The notes: generated from the sequence alone by a model not told the origin. DNA of 64,000 nt from Rutpela maculata (GCA_936432065.2 OW386290.2:131424677-131488676), one strand, 5' to 3'; positions 1 through 12,501 are shown, counted from the first letter of the stretch. Numbers and translations: made by a program.

Positions 1-40
1 CGCAGGGCATCGGTACTTATCAGTTCTAACCACGAACAAT
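1..40 (+). CDS. Putative upstream exon of the uncharacterised nuclear-protein gene (partial)
   Basis: The first 40 bases are open in frame 1 and end at a plausible donor (gtaaag at 41). Using this donor leaves one base, which completes a codon with the exon starting at 368, so the frame runs on. The stronger-looking donor at 52 (gtgagt) does not give an open frame into the next exon. The exon continues off the left edge, so the true start codon is not seen. This is an inference from phase only. Confidence 0.45.
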
Positions 41-367
41 GTAAAGATCTCGTGAGTGTGTGCATTGTAGTGGCTGTATAATCATTTTCTTTTCCTAATT
101 TTTCTTTTTTCTTTATTGTATTTGTTTATCTGAAGATACATATATACAACCACATTTGCCGAATCTGTAAGAATGCCGTTAACGGATTACGTAAGCCAGC
201 CTAGCCTCTTGTTGCTTTAAAGTTAAGGCGCACAAAGTCAATAATTCCTTGAAATACTTCATAAATTCTTAATCCTTTACGGGTATTCATATATGATGAG
301 GACTTCCGTTAATAATTTGTATAAGTAGGATTATGAATATCTAACATTTTGTCCTTTTTTTTTGTAG

Positions 368-2618
368 GTATTCCAACTTCTTTATGCAAAACTAAGGAAC
401 CCTATAATGTCTGCACAGAGAAAAATCTCCAGTTGTGTTACCAGAATCAAAATGGTAAAAAATGTGACGAAAATACAATAAAAGAATCTATCACCGAATC
501 TATAATAAGCACAATGGATGGTAACAAAAGAAAAGATACTTTATGGAGGTCCATATCACTTAATACTCAAAAACCTGAGAAACTAAGCAGCTCCCCGAAT
601 ATCGTCGAAACTAGTAAAACTAATAGTGGAAGACACATTTTGCCAGCGATCGTACCGGAAATCCCAGATCGGAGAAAAATCAAAACGTCAAATATAAGAG
701 AAAATAAAACCCTTATCAATGAGAAAGCAGAAACAGGGAATGTAAGGATAGAAAGTGATCTCGTAATACGCAAAGCTACTCCTATTAGAATTAATAAAAG
801 AAAATCAGTTGTTAAACGAAGGCAAACAGTTATTGGCATTGAAAGTTCTGAGATTGAGGGCCGAAGTGTCAATGAATCTGATTTTCTCGACGCCCAAGGT
901 CAAGAAACAGAAGTAGAATCAGTAATAGGAAGAAGAAAATCGGTATCCACAGAATCTGAATTATCTGGAAATAGTCCTATTAATTTATCTTTGAAAAATA
1001 AAGAACAAGGTGTTCGTGTCGAAGTAAGTTCTGCTAAGGTATGTAGCGATCCTCGACTCTACACGAAGCAAAGTCAGTACTTGAAGCAAATCTTACCAAA
1101 ACAGTACAATACCCCAACAAAACCAACTGCCTCATCGGCTCAAAATCATGAACAGATTACACCATCATCTACGACGACTGTAAATCATGAAACCCCGAGA
1201 ATTTATACTTCTACGCCGAATGAACAGTCTACTTCCTCCGCACAAAGTCATGAGTCAGGAGGAAATTACTCTGGTGGATCGAGTAATCCACCATCAGTTC
1301 AAACCCCAACAGGAAATCACATTCCTCCTCTAACTAAGCCATCTGCTTCATTTCGTAATCACGAACCTAGTAGAAATTATATTTCTGGACTTTCAGCTTT
1401 AGCGGAAAATTATGAACCTGTTGGGGCTATTAAGCCCCCCCGTTGTTTATTACCAAATCCCGAGCCCACAAGGAATTCTTTTACCATACCGAGTACCTCT
1501 AGTAATGCTCCAATACCTTGCTACCAGAGCAACCATGCCGGAGCCAATTTTCCTGAAATTCAGCAGCAGATGAACAGATTAGATCATCCTAATGTAGCGT
1601 TGCCACAACAAAACCATCGAATGAATTCGAGGAAAGAAAACCCAATCATCCCGGATATTTATCCGTCAGTAACAAAAAACGAGGAGTTAATAAGAACTCT
1701 CATACAGCTGGTAAAATCAAGTATGGACCCGAACTTCTCAATAGAAATCCTCCTGATTTTAAGTAAATGGTGCAATGAGCTTAAAATGCTCAGTGCACAA
1801 CACCCAGTCTCAAAGAAAATCAAAACGGCCATAACGAGGACCTTAAACGAGGTTATATCGTATATCTCGGATAATTTGTTCTGCGTGCCTTGTAATCCTC
1901 AGCTGAAATGTTATGTTGAACAAATCATGCAAGTTGTTTCGCAGCATCACAAAGAATTCTTGACCAGTTTACTGCCTTTGTTGAGGATAAATTACGGCAA
2001 AGTGGAGTATATGAACAGTGTTATCCTATGGCTTTCACAATCGCAGCCACCTGCTGTGCCGACCGATGCTAGGAGTCATGTTAATGTTCGCCATAATCCC
2101 GGACATAATGCTGTTAATAACCACCCAAATCCAATGTACACTAATCACAATTTCCCTTATCCCGCACAAAACCATCCACATGCTCCGCACAACCATCCAC
2201 ACGCTCCGCAGAACCATCATGCTCCGCAGACCCATCCCCATACTCCGCAGAACCATCCACATGCTCCGCTGAACCATCCGCTTACTCCGCAGAACCACGC
2301 TCATGCTCCGCAAAATCATCCGCATACTCCACAGAACTATTTCTATCAAAATTGTCGTCAACCTTCGTTGCCTTATCAAGGATTTCAATACCAGCCCAAT
2401 AATTCCCTCCAAGCCAATTATTTGTCGAATATGGATCACCAAAGAACTGGAATGTACTTGCCCTACCAGACCAACTTGGAAGCTGCTGCGGAAATACAAA
2501 AGAATCAGCAGAATGTTCAGTTGTACCAGAATGCCGCACAGAACTTTCAAAGACCGGACAACTATAATGTTCCTCTTTCGACACTACCTAGACCGGAGAT
2601 GTATCTTGCAGATAACAG
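368..2618 (+). CDS. Large exon of uncharacterised, mostly disordered protein
   Basis: I do not recognise the family. The exon follows a strong polypyrimidine acceptor (ttttttttgtag) at 367 and ends at a donor (aacag|gtgtgt) at 2618, two bases into a codon. It encodes about 750 residues. The first 430 or so are Ser/Thr/Asn/Lys-rich and low in hydrophobics, with basic patches (RKSVVKRRQT, IGRRKSVSTE) suggesting nuclear location and kinase sites. A helical, Leu-rich segment follows at about 1681-2045, with conserved-looking Cys (LFCVPCNPQLKCYVEQ), and is the likely folded domain. After it comes a His/Pro/Asn/Gln tandem repeat, then an Asn/Gln/Tyr-rich tail. The stop at 2640 lies past the donor and is intronic. 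Reading frame and phase fit the exon at 9126. Confidence 0.85.
2166..2338 (+). repeat. In-frame 21-bp minisatellite coding NHPHAPQ-like repeats
   Basis: About eight tandem units of 21 bp (type aaccatccacatgctccgcag) encode a seven-residue motif of the form N-H-P-H-A/T-P-Q. One unit is 18 bp, losing a single residue while keeping frame. Such His/Pro tracts are low-complexity and often length-polymorphic. Open frames on the opposite strand here (around 2035-2550) are shadows of the repeat. Confidence 0.9.
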
Positions 2619-2764
2619 GTGTGTATTATTTGGTACTTAAAGGAGGGGGTATCAATAGCCACGTAAAAATTGCTTCTCTTAAATCCTGAAAATTATGGTT
2701 TTGTTAGTCTCGATGAATGAATGCTTTATTCAGCCTGAAGCTGTTAACCTTACAGATACCTGAA

Positions 2765-2870
2765 TAATAATAATAATAAAGTACTTTATTGCCAATTAAA
2801 TAGCAAAAGGCCATTGACGGAAGTCCTTCAGCCCATAAATGTGTAGATTTTAGAATTAAAAAAAAAAACA
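2765..2870 (-). mobile_element. Short LINE 3' end with (TTA)n tail
   Basis: A run of aat repeats is followed by aaagtactttattgcc and a short unique stretch. On the minus strand this reads as a non-LTR retrotransposon 3' terminus ending in a trinucleotide microsatellite, like the better-supported copies at 4816 and 12502. No protein-coding part is left. Confidence 0.4.
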
Positions 2871-3781
2871 CTTTGTTTTCATTAAGTAGTTCCTGCAGAA
2901 GTTCCTATGTGGTTTGGATCTATGTGGATCTGTATATTGTTTTATATATTCTACTTGCATAGACTAATGCCGTTCTATTTGTTGATCAAACTGCGAAAAT
3001 GGCTAGCTCTTCTAATAATTTCTTTTTTTCTAATAGTCCAACAATTATAAAAATTTCCATCATAAAAAATGTTATCTGGGATTTTCCTTCAGTAACTGTT
3101 AGTGGAGGGATTATACATCACAAAACCACAAAAATCCGTTCTGGAGAGGGGGGCCGCAACCCCTCCCCCCAAAAAAAAAAAACACCACCCCTTCGGTGAA
3201 ATAAGCCTTATTTTACTGATAACCCGTTAACCATTGAAGATATAAAAAAATTGCTCATAATAAAAAAGAAAGCTTGACTAATTTCCTAAAAAAAAGTCCT
3301 ATTGTAATTTTGTTGTATATGCCATGGTTTTCGAGAAAATCGATATTGAAAAAAATTGAAAAAATTTATAATTTTAATGCGCGCGAATTTTCGTTTGAAA
3401 TTTTTTGCGCGCGGCCTATACAAAAAATTGAGTGGCTCGAAAAACATACAAGCTAGGAATAAAAATCAAAATGGGTTTTAAAGGGGATATAAAATACTCT
3501 CTTGCGTTGATATTTTTCATGGCTATTGATATTTATTAGTATATAAAAATAACAATATAATATAGTTATCTCTTAATTTTTTGCGCCTCTGACTATTCAC
3601 AGACCCATAAAAAACAAGCTAAAAACGTACTCTTCGCCAATTTACTGAGCTTTTTATATAATTGTTACGCATTCTATAGGATACTCTTCGCAGTTTTCTT
3701 GTAAATAATGTTAGTTTTTGGACATCCTAAATTTTCTGACACCATCTTTGTTGTGAAAAAAATTATATGAAAAAAAAATAT

Positions 3782-3840
3782 CCAACTTGTGTGGGATTCG
3801 AACACACGATCTTTGAATTGCAAGGCAAAAGTTCATGGAG
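3782..3840 (-). other. tRNA-like remnant with RNA polymerase III B box
   Basis: The minus strand contains gtgttcgaatcccac, which matches the B box and T-arm of tRNA genes, preceded by an anticodon-arm-like stretch. A D arm and acceptor pairing are not recognisable, so this is at most a tRNA pseudogene or the head of a tRNA-derived SINE. Confidence 0.35.
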
Positions 3841-3876
3841 ATAACATTTCGCAAGATTTCTATTTAAGTACAAGCA

Positions 3877-4098
3877 CACTGAAAAAAAAATGGTTTGATT
3901 CAAGCACATATTGGTTTATATATACGCAAATAAATGTATTCTTCATATAAAACAAATACATTTGTGGCAAGTAATCAAAAGCTGGTAGTAAATTAATTAT
4001 TCTTGAAATAAATGTACTTGTTTTACATGAAGAATATATTTATTTGCGTATATATAAACCAATATATTCTTGAATCAAACCATTTTTTTTTTTCAGTG
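3877..4098. mobile_element. 222-bp palindromic MITE
   Basis: Terminal inverted repeats begin cactgaaaaaaaa and end tttttttttcagtg. The arms (including tggtttgattcaag and tggtttatatatacgc) are nearly perfect inverted copies over about 90 bp with a short asymmetric centre. It is non-coding. Flanks share only two bases (ca), so the target duplication and superfamily are uncertain. Confidence 0.8.
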
Positions 4099-4132
4099 CA
4101 GGGTGTATAAATAGGTGATGCGACGACAACCC

Positions 4133-4813
4133 TCACAGTGGCTTCATAAGTGCTTACTTTGTACATAATGTAATAGATGGCAGGACCAATAAGTTCTCTC
4201 ATTACTTACGCATAGATAGATAATTTTACAGGTTCTGTGCATACGTGCATACAGTGTTGCATACATTTCCGGCCTTTTGTTTTTGTTTAGTGAAACAAGA
4301 GTCCAATGACATCTGACATTAAGTGGCTAAATTAAAACATTGAAAGAATATATGCAACATTACATGCAGCATTGCACGTGTCCCCACAGCTAACCTCAAA
4401 AATATATGTTTCTTAAGATTTACAAGTATTACGTAGCTATTATTAAAATTTCTACCTGCTTCCTGTGCTTTCAACCAAAATCAAGTTCAACGCAATGTGT
4501 ATGAAGTTTTAAATAGTTTGTCACAATAAAATAAGACACTTTTTGCAGGTTAGGAATCTAACCTATAATTAGCAGTCTACTTTTATTAATCAACAATATT
4601 GAAAAATTATTTGCGTGAGTTTTTAAATATTTGCTTGGAGCCAGTATGGCTCCAAGCTAAAAATGCCCACACAAACATTAAAAATGAGACTAAAGGAAAA
4701 AACCTTAAAATTTGAGGTTATGTTAGTTATATGATGCACATGCCCAGGTAATTGTAGGACCTTATTGCTCGCGCCATCTACTAAAGTAAATAGTAACCAT
4801 GCACTTATGAAGC
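4133..4813. mobile_element. R-family non-autonomous element, copy 1
   Basis: The ends are inverted copies (ggcttcataagtgctta at the left, atgcacttatgaagcca at the right). The core, about 4385-4750, is shared with sequence at 7645-7990 (same orientation) and 34075-34435 (inverted). Shared landmarks are ctaacctcaaaaat, ttagcagtct, atcaacaatatt, gcttggagcca and gaggttatgtta. It is non-coding and at least triplicated in this window. Confidence 0.65.
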
Positions 4814-4815
4814 CA

Positions 4816-5690
4816 TTATTATAATAATAATAATAATAATAGACTTTATTTTCATAAGACTTGTAGATACAAGTGTAGAATATTGTCACAAAATTGTTAA
4901 TAAAAATACAAGCCAAAAATAGAAAAATTTCAGGTTTAACAGTAGTTAAAAAGGAAAAAATAATAAAATAGTGTAAAACAGCAAAAATACAATTCAATAC
5001 AAAAATACAAACGTACAATCAATCATAAGACAAAATTGTCACAATTTAAAAATTCACCAATAGAGTAAAAACTATATTTTTGCAGCATATTACGAACACT
5101 CGATTTAAATAAATTAAAAGTAGGTAAGGACTTCAAAGAGGTTGGTAATTTATTAAATATCTTAACGGCCATGATCAACGGCCCATTTGCTGATCTAGAC
5201 AAACTATGTCTCGGTATTTCTATATTAAGTGTAGGTCTAAAATTGTAGGGCGAATTTAGGTCTCTGGTAAGTGTAAACTGATCAGGATGTGACTTAACAT
5301 AGCAAACGCAATTTAGGATGTATATATTCGTTATAGTTAGGAGGTTTAATTGCTTAAATAGGTCTCTGCAGGAGTATCTAAAGCTTTTGAAAGTCATTGT
5401 TCTTAAGATTCTTTTTTGCAGGATTAAAACTTCATTAACTCTTGTACAATTTCCCCAACATAAGATACCGTAGTTCAATGTGGAGTAGACATAAGCATAA
5501 TAATATGTTATTAAAACGTCAGTTGAAACATAATTTCTGAGCTGCCATAAGACAAAGCAAGAAGTTGATAATTTCTTCAGTATGGCATCAATCTGGTTAG
5601 TCCACGATAAATGCGAGTCTATACATAAGCCAAGAAATTTAACTTGTGAGCTCTGTTGAATACTCTTACTGTTTATTTTTACTAATAGGA
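4816..5690 (-). pseudogene. 5'-truncated LINE, reverse transcriptase C-terminal end
   Basis: The minus strand encodes the region after the RT catalytic core, common in Jockey/CR1-type LINEs: a thumb-like FLGLCIDSHLSW, then YGILCWGN and ILQKRILRTM, ending with the usual C-terminal block to 5023. An 0.2 kb 3' UTR leads to an (ATT)n tail at 4816-4840. The endonuclease and the YADD-containing core are missing, as expected from incomplete reverse transcription. It sits beside the R-family element inside the 3063-6947 foldback. Confidence 0.8.
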
Positions 5691-6024
5691 AAGTGCCGTA
5701 CGTTAATACACCCTGAGTACAAGCGACAAAAATTATGAGAATATTTTTTTTTATATTAAATAATTAATAACTTTTTTATTTACTGATCGATTTTCTTCAA
5801 AAACAATAGGGTTCCTTCTCTAGCTAACACTAACTTACTTTCCAAATTTCAATACAATCGGACTTTTCTTTCTTAAGTTATCGTGCTTACAAGAAACGTG
5901 ACGGACGGACGGACAGACGGACATTTTGAAAGTTGTTAGAATTCGTTCACTAACACAATGATATGAAAATTTTTTCTCTACGAGCGATATTTACGATTTT
6001 AGAAATATGCCGATCAAATACAAT

Positions 6025-6050
6025 ATACTCTTCGTTTTTGCGAAGAGTAT
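6025..6050. repeat. Perfect 10-bp hairpin
   Basis: atactcttcg pairs with cgaagagtat across a six-base loop. It marks the left flank of the inner palindrome at 6051-6470. The motif actcttcg also occurs near 3630 and 3685, so it is probably part of the repeat family, not a host terminator. Confidence 0.6.
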
Positions 6051-6470
6051 AATAACTGACTTTAATATTAGTTCAAGGTAGTACTTCAATGCGGAAAAAG
6101 TTAGGAATAAAAATATTCACATTTACAAATTTACCAGCATGTTGAAGTTAGCCAAATTTTGGCCAATTTTTTATTGCTTCCTAAAAATTAATAAAAGACC
6201 CAAACATCTTGAAAATTTAGCTCAAAGAATTATTCAATAAAATGGAGGAAATTAAAAAGAGAGGAAAAACGGCCAAACTTTGGATTACCTATGTGAAAAT
6301 GGTTATATTGGCAAAATCAAAATAAAAAATAAGAAATTGGTCAAAATTTGGCTAACTTCAACATGCTGCTTTTGTAAATGTGAATATTTTTATTCCTAAC
6401 TTTTTCTGCACTGAAGTATTATCTTGAACTAAAAGATAATGCATTTATAACTTATATTAAAGTCAGTTAT
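6051..6470. repeat. Inner palindrome with ~120-bp arms
   Basis: The block at about 6051-6165 (including ttaggaataaaaatattc and cagcatgttgaagttagcc) recurs inverted at about 6340-6470, with about 175 bp between. It abuts the right arm of the larger foldback and may be its subterminal part or a separate insertion. Confidence 0.75.
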
Positions 6471-7463
6471 TTTTTATGGGCCTGTAAAATAGTTAGAGGC
6501 GCAAAAAATTTAAGAGATAACTATATTATATTATGAAGTTATTTTTATATACTAATAAATATCAATAGCCATCAAAAATGGTAACACAAGAGAATATTTT
6601 ATATCCCCTTTAAACCCATTTTGATTTTTCTTCCTAGCTTGTATGGTTTTCGAGAAATACAAATTTTGGAATTTTTTTCAATATCGATTTTCTCGAAAAC
6701 CATGGCATATACAACAAAATTACAATAGGACTTTTTTTTAGGAAACTAGCCAAGCTTTCTTTTTATGATGAGCAATTTTTTATATTTTCAACGAGTTATC
6801 AGTAAAATAAGGCTTTTTTCACTGGTTTTCAGTGGTTTTTTGGTGGGGGTTGCGGCACCTCCCCAGAACGGATTTTTGTGGTTTTATGATGTTTAAACCC
6901 TCCACTAACAGTTACTGAAGGAAAATCTCGGATAACATTTTTTGCGAACTTCTGGTGTATTTTTTACTTTACCGACTGGAGTATAAGAGTTGTGTGAGAA
7001 TTTATAGTGGAGTCAAATTAGGACTAAAAAATTCGCTATGTGAATTGTCTGGTCAGGGCAGTTTTTTTGTTTTAACGTGTTCAGGAGATCAACTTAAGCT
7101 CACAGTTCAGTTTTGCAGTTTCTGCGAGGTCGGCGTATTGTTTATTTAAACAATTGAATTTTTTAGACTATTTTCCATCGGTTTTCTTTGAATATCTCGA
7201 AATCTGTAAGTCCTATGGAAAACGATAAAAAGAAGGAAAACGTTCGTTATGAGCTGTACAATAAAAATACATAAACTATAATCATTCCAATTGTTATTAT
7301 TATTTTAAAAAACATTGAATATTGCAAAATTATGCATTTCTAAACAAATCACTGTTAATGGATAATATTCAATGAAATTTTGGAGAAATATGGCTTTTCT
7401 AAAGTACAATCACCACTTAAAATTTCAAATCAAAATGATTATTAAAACGGCTTAAATATACAA

Positions 7464-8170
7464 TTCGGTGTTTTCACAAATTTTAAAATCTCATTGACTG
7501 TGAAGGTAATACTTAATTATAACTAAAAACATTTGAATTTCTATAACCAGTTGAGTAATGTCCAAGAAAAAGTATTTTTAAATTTGAATTAAAATTTTAC
7601 CTCCCAAAACACTAAGTTATATTGTTGACATCATCGGTCATAAACACCTAACCTCAAAAATGCATATCTTTTAAAAATTTCCGAGTAATACTATTATGAA
7701 AATTTCCGCTTGGTTCTCGTATTTTCAACTAAAATCTTGTTCAATGTAATGTTCATAAAGTTTTAAATGTCTTCTCCCAATAAAATAAGGTGATTTTTGT
7801 AAGTTGAAAATCCAACCTAAAATTAGCAGTCTATTTTTAGTAATCAACAATATTGAGACATCATATGCGTCAATTTTTAAATGTTTGCTTGGAGCCATAC
7901 TGGTTTCAAATGAGACGTGCGGATATAATCATTAAAAATGACAATAAACTTAAAAGACCTAAAAGTTGAGGTTATGTTAATGCAACCGATGATGTCACTG
8001 CCCGTTTTGTATAATACCCGTTCAGTTATTCAGTTTTGATATTTATTTGTTGAAATTTTTAATTGATAGATGAATGAATGGTGTTTAAATATTGGTAAGT
8101 GCTTTAATGTATGGAGTACTTCATTTTAATAATATCAAAAAAACAAATTTGCATACAGTGAAAACACCTA
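7464..8170. mobile_element. TIR element with R-family core (copy 2)
   Basis: Short termini ggtgttttcac and gtgaaaacacc face each other and enclose the second R-family core at 7645-7990. The left 100 bp (7455-7550) also matches 62150-62198 plus 62556-62590. There it supplies an uninterrupted version of the target site of the SINE at 62199-62542. No coding capacity. Confidence 0.5.
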
Positions 8171-8383
8171 ATTGTTGCTAAAAATTTGAGAATTTGTAAT
8201 TATAATTAAATTCAAATAACTTTGTTTTTTTTTTATGAAATCAAAAACGGTACTTAAAGGAGTAATGAAAGTAGATTAAAATAACCAACTTAAAAAAAAA
8301 GCTGAGATACGTTAGTTTTTACGTTTAGGTCACTTATAAATAAACAAATCAATATTTCGTATTGTACTATAATAAACTGTTAT

Positions 8384-8432
8384 TATAGTACAGTAACTAG
8401 AGGTTTTAACTTTGGAGTAATGTCATATGAAT
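8384..8432 (+). repeat. Solitary terminal fragment of the Y family
   Basis: agtacagtaactagaggttt followed by a tract like taatgtcatatgaa matches the ends of the two larger Y elements at 41101-46650 and 49879-52893. Nothing of the interior follows it. Confidence 0.6.
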
Positions 8433-8956
8433 TAGATCTGGAAAGTTTCCAGGAAGTTTTCCTTCTAACTTTCCATTTGGTATATTGATAGCCTATTTTA
8501 TGGTGAAATCTGATATGTGATGATGAAAGCTTCATTTTGATACCAAATAAGTGCATACAATTATATTATTTACATGAATTTACAGACTTTTATCAAATAT
8601 GGATATCGACCCATTTCTGGTTAAGACTAGAACATTTTGTAAGGAAAATTTGCCTAAGAAAAAAAAATGGCTTCCGTTTCACGTCTTTGTAGTCTTTGTC
8701 TAAGTTAAAAAAATTTCGCTCATTTACCTCCACTAATAATTGGGAAAAATTAGTCTAACAGATGTTTAGTCAAAAATAAAAAATTAAGAAAAACAGAGAT
8801 TTTTGCTGCTTTTTTTTACCAATGCCTTAGTAGACGTTTTGCTATTTATGGGTAATTCCATTTGACCACCCTTTGTTGTATGTCAAGCCATCTGTCATGC
8901 AGGCCTGCACAAATCTCCCGCAGTACGTCAAAAACAAAATAAACTTTGTCAGGACT

Positions 8957-9062
8957 ATACAGTGTGTCCTCAGATGGGGTACCACACTTTTGTAAACTTC
9001 CTTATTTTTGATTTGCCGAGAAAAAGTCATTCTTGCGGTACCCCATCCGGGAACACACTGTA
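8957..9062. mobile_element. ~106-bp MITE with TACAGTGTG ends
   Basis: tacagtgtgtcc at the left and ggaacacactgta at the right are inverted, and the subterminal gatggggtaccac/cggtaccccatc extends the pairing. TA flanks and this terminus are typical of Tc1/mariner-type MITEs. The right end lies about 60 bp from the acceptor of exon 9126. Confidence 0.75.
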
Positions 9063-9125
9063 TATCTACTTAGCTGGCTCAATCCGTAAGCGATATTCTT
9101 AATAACAAATTTTTATTACTTTTAG

Positions 9126-10117
9126 GTGTGTTCCGCCAAAGTATGAACCCAATCCAAACCCGGAACCAGTGCTACAACATTTGCCAGAACAAAATAGAGT
9201 TGCCGGTTCGAAATCGAAAAAGAAGGATAGGTTAGACATAATACCGATAATGCCAGCAAACACCAGCTCTGCTGTCATAGCTTTGTCAAATATTAATGTG
9301 GAAAGTCGCAGCCACAAAGCTACAAATGATCAAACGATAGAGAAAACTACTAAAAAACAAAAAAAGAACAATGCATTGCGGCAAAGCAGAGTGATTAGTC
9401 GGCAAAATTCAGAGACGACCAGCACCAGTAGCAGTACCGGAGCGGATCACAGAACAGCACCAGACGTAGAAGAATTACTGCAAACTAATTTTATATATAA
9501 CAATGGCAGAACCAGTAACGTGGACACAGAAGAAACCATGTCCGCTGCAACTGAAAACGACTCTCCAGACTTGGATAACTCGATAACTAATAGAAATGTG
9601 GATGAGAGAACTAACGAACCCATAATTAACTCTGAAAATAATCAGTTGCCGCCAAAACAAGTGAATACAAACTTTCAGAATAACAGCGATGAAAATGTGC
9701 AGGCAGTTGAAGATAAGGTTATTGTTAACGATACATCCATGGAAATAACTAGAGGTGACTCTAGTCAAAAGTTCCCTTCTAAAGAATCTACAGATGATAT
9801 GATACTAGAGAAGGTACCCATGTCTAATGAATCTGATAATACAATCTCTGCTTCGGCTTCTGCCGATGACTCACTAGATAATAAACAGGAGATTAAAGAG
9901 AAACAAAAAGTTGAAATATATGAGTTAACTAATAAAATGAAGGAGAAATTACAGTTGTACAGTGGTAACGATAGTCCAGACGTCAAATTGCGAATAATTA
10001 AAGAAGTCTTTGGCGAAAACTTTGAGTACGAAGATTACATGCAGTTCTTGGGCTTCAAAAGGAACAAGAGGAACCTTTTGAATGAAAATGAAGTGATCAT
10101 GATCGATGATGATGAAG
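9126..10117 (+). CDS. Middle exon of the uncharacterised nuclear-protein gene
   Basis: The acceptor tttag at 9125 joins in phase to the donor at 2618, and the exon ends at gaag|gtaagg one base into a codon, which completes with the exon at 29657. It encodes about 330 residues: a Lys-rich patch (KKKDRL, KKQKKNN) that could be a nuclear signal, a long acidic Ser/Thr/Asn-rich disordered stretch, then a predicted helical region (KQEIKEKQKVEIYELTNKMK). It closes with EVIMIDDDEG, a hydrophobic core followed by acids resembling a SUMO-interacting motif. The stop at 10156 lies in the intron. Function unknown. Confidence 0.85.
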
Positions 10118-10872
10118 GTAAGGTGTTTATTTTCTTTCCTTTTACTAATAACCTTTAATGATGCGATCTAGTATAATAAGCAAATAGTAGAGCGGCAACC
10201 CAGAAAGAAATGGCTATTAGTGAAATAATCTTGTAATTTGGTATACTGTTTTCTGTCATTAAAACGGCTATTCTTCCGAACAGCGCCAAATCAAAATGGC
10301 TTCCGGTTTCAAGATGGCGGCCGATTTAGAAAATTTAAAAGAACGAGTTTTCTATCTAAACTATTGTTACAAAAAAAAGTTGTTAAGAAAAATTGTTCCA
10401 AATTAAATTCTGAATAAAAAAGTTTAATACAGCTTTTTACCTAAAGCTAAAAATACATAGAAAAATATAAAAAGTTACTTTTTATATATAATTTAGAAGT
10501 TTACAAGTTTTTCAACTAAAATAATTACAGAAAAAGTTGTTAAGAAAAATATTCTACATTACACAGAAAAGGAATTATCAGATCCAGTACTTTGTTAATT
10601 TGTGTAATATCTTTTTGAGATTTCCACTACTATACTATGTTAACATTTTGTAGAATTTCTTCTGAAAACTGTTTCTGGAATGGATGGGATTTCACTTCCA
10701 ACTTAATTATTAACGCTAATAACCCTGTGCCAGAAAAATGTTGGGCATCTATATCTAAAGCAGCTTTTTTCCTTCTTTCGACAGTGGTTATTTGTTTTTA
10801 TTTTTGATAGGATCCAGCACATGTGCCAAAAAACTGAAATGGCGTTAAAGCTTGATCATATCTCCTTTCAAA

Positions 10873-11455
10873 TACAGTGGTGGATTGGACAGAGGGACAA
10901 ACGGGCAAATGCCCGTTGGGACGGTGGCTCTGGGGCCGAGCCAAGTAAATAGGCATTTGTTCCAACAAATAAAAAACTGGACGGCCAGAAAAATTAAAAC
11001 GGCAGTTCTTTTCCCTCCTTAGCCCTTACTTGGAACGAAAGAAATCTCAAATGTGATTTTCATGGCGCTATCTTAAAAACTTGACCACTGACATAAATGC
11101 CAGATGTCATTTATTAAAAGTTATTAACCCAAAAACCTAATTTTGCATGTTCGTCCCAAATTCTGCAAAATAGATCGATATTGACAAACGGTAGCTGTCT
11201 GCTCTAGACCGTGGTTGAGTCAGACTACGTGTTAGTACTTTGAAACTTTACATCATTTTAGCAATTACATGAAAAAAAGGAAAATTCGTTTGACGCAACC
11301 TCTTTTTTGAAGGAAATGTTTTTGCAGCTCAAATCATCAAAAAAAAAAAATTGATCCTGTCCTGGTCTACCCAAATTTGAGGTTCTAATTCCGTGCCTGA
11401 TTGGGCCGTTTCCTTAAAATTGCCAGGGCCCGTTGGTCTGACCCCACCCTGTCCA
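10873..11455. mobile_element. Possible degenerate TIR element
   Basis: A block near 10873 (ggtggattggacag, acgggcaaatgcccgttgg) has a weaker inverted counterpart near 11420-11455 (ggcccgttggtctgacccca, ctgtccaaat). The pairing is gapped and no target duplication was found, so this is a suggestion only. Confidence 0.3.
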
Positions 11456-12501
11456 AATATCTCACATTGCTTTAAAGGGCATAGCAGGATAAGCACGTTA
11501 GCGGCCCCCGCACCAATCGGGTCGAAATTTTTAGCACAAGTTGATAGTAGTGTTAGATGAAATTTCCCAAAATATTATTTTTGGAAAACCATTTTTACAG
11601 GAGTTATGGGGTAAAAAGAAAAATGGAAAATTTCTCGAAAATTCTTTATTTTTAAGTTATTCGCTTCAACTTAAATGCCCCACCCGGTGTAGCTGATCGG
11701 TATTTGCAAGTTTCAGTGAGTTCCAACAAATTACCGAATTTTAAAGCATTACTAGCAGTGACATAGTAATGGATACCTCATGTAACGAAAATATATTTAA
11801 TGTATTTATTGATTGTGTCTTCGAATCACTTTCTCTGCAGGCTCTATGGGCTCTGCTATTTAAAATGGCAACATCCTGTATGTGACATATCATATATGCA
11901 ATCTTATAATAATTTACTAGTAATAGAAATTAATTTAATTAATAAACACAAAGCAGGTCATTAATTGATTTCACGTATTGATTGTGAATGAAGTGGAAGA
12001 TATCTGGGTCATCAGAAGGGTGATTGTACTGATTGCACATATTTATGATATGAGACCTGATTTGTTAATTAGTACCTGTTGACGCTAGATAATAAACTAT
12101 TTGAATAATAAGTGACAATTTCTCTGTGTCTTAAGGTTGATACTCTCTTATACTTAAGTTTTTTCTGTTGCAACGAGTGCATTAAACAACTGATGTTTAT
12201 TGCGGTTTGAAGTTCAAATAGCATGGATAGTTATTTTAAATCTTTTTGGTTAGAGAAATGTTGGTAGGAACGGTATATAAAGGCAACAATGGCAGATGGC
12301 TGTAGTAAATGGTGGGGACAGTGGTGCATACTAGAACTGCTACTTTAGGAAGTTCAAGGACATTGTTATTTCACACAGTTTCGAATATATGTAATACTAC
12401 ATGAGAATTACAACTCCGATCATTAATGAAACACCTTCTTTATTCTGGAGAGGCACAATGTAAGCTTTTATTTTTATTTCGTTGCTATGGCATTGTCAGT
12501 A

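Larger units (their letters stand above)
3063..6947. mobile_element. Large inverted-repeat (foldback-like) element
   Basis: Sequence from about 3063 to 3620 returns inverted at about 6470-6947. Shared blocks include tgccatggttttcgagaaaa, ttttttgcgcctctgact/ttagaggcgcaaaaaa and the tract around aatgttatctgggattttcc. Arms of roughly 500 bp flank a 2.8 kb interior that now holds a small MITE, an R-family element and a LINE fragment. There is no transposase ORF. It could instead be two independent insertions of one element in opposite orientation, but collinearity over the whole arm favours one foldback unit. Confidence 0.7.
2619..9125 (+). other. Intron 2 of the uncharacterised gene, filled with repeats
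   Basis: This 6.5 kb intron runs between phase-matched splice sites. No host coding sequence was seen inside it. It holds a LINE tail, a large inverted-repeat element (3063-6947) with smaller elements inside, a TIR element (7464-8170), a stray terminal fragment of the Y family (8384-8432) and a small MITE (8957-9062). Stretches such as 8440-8950 show nothing I can name. Confidence 0.7.

Noticed and set aside
2035..2550. 171-aa minus-strand ORF rich in Met/Arg/Leu
   Set aside because: It is the antisense of the NHPHAPQ minisatellite exon; the repeat keeps several frames open.
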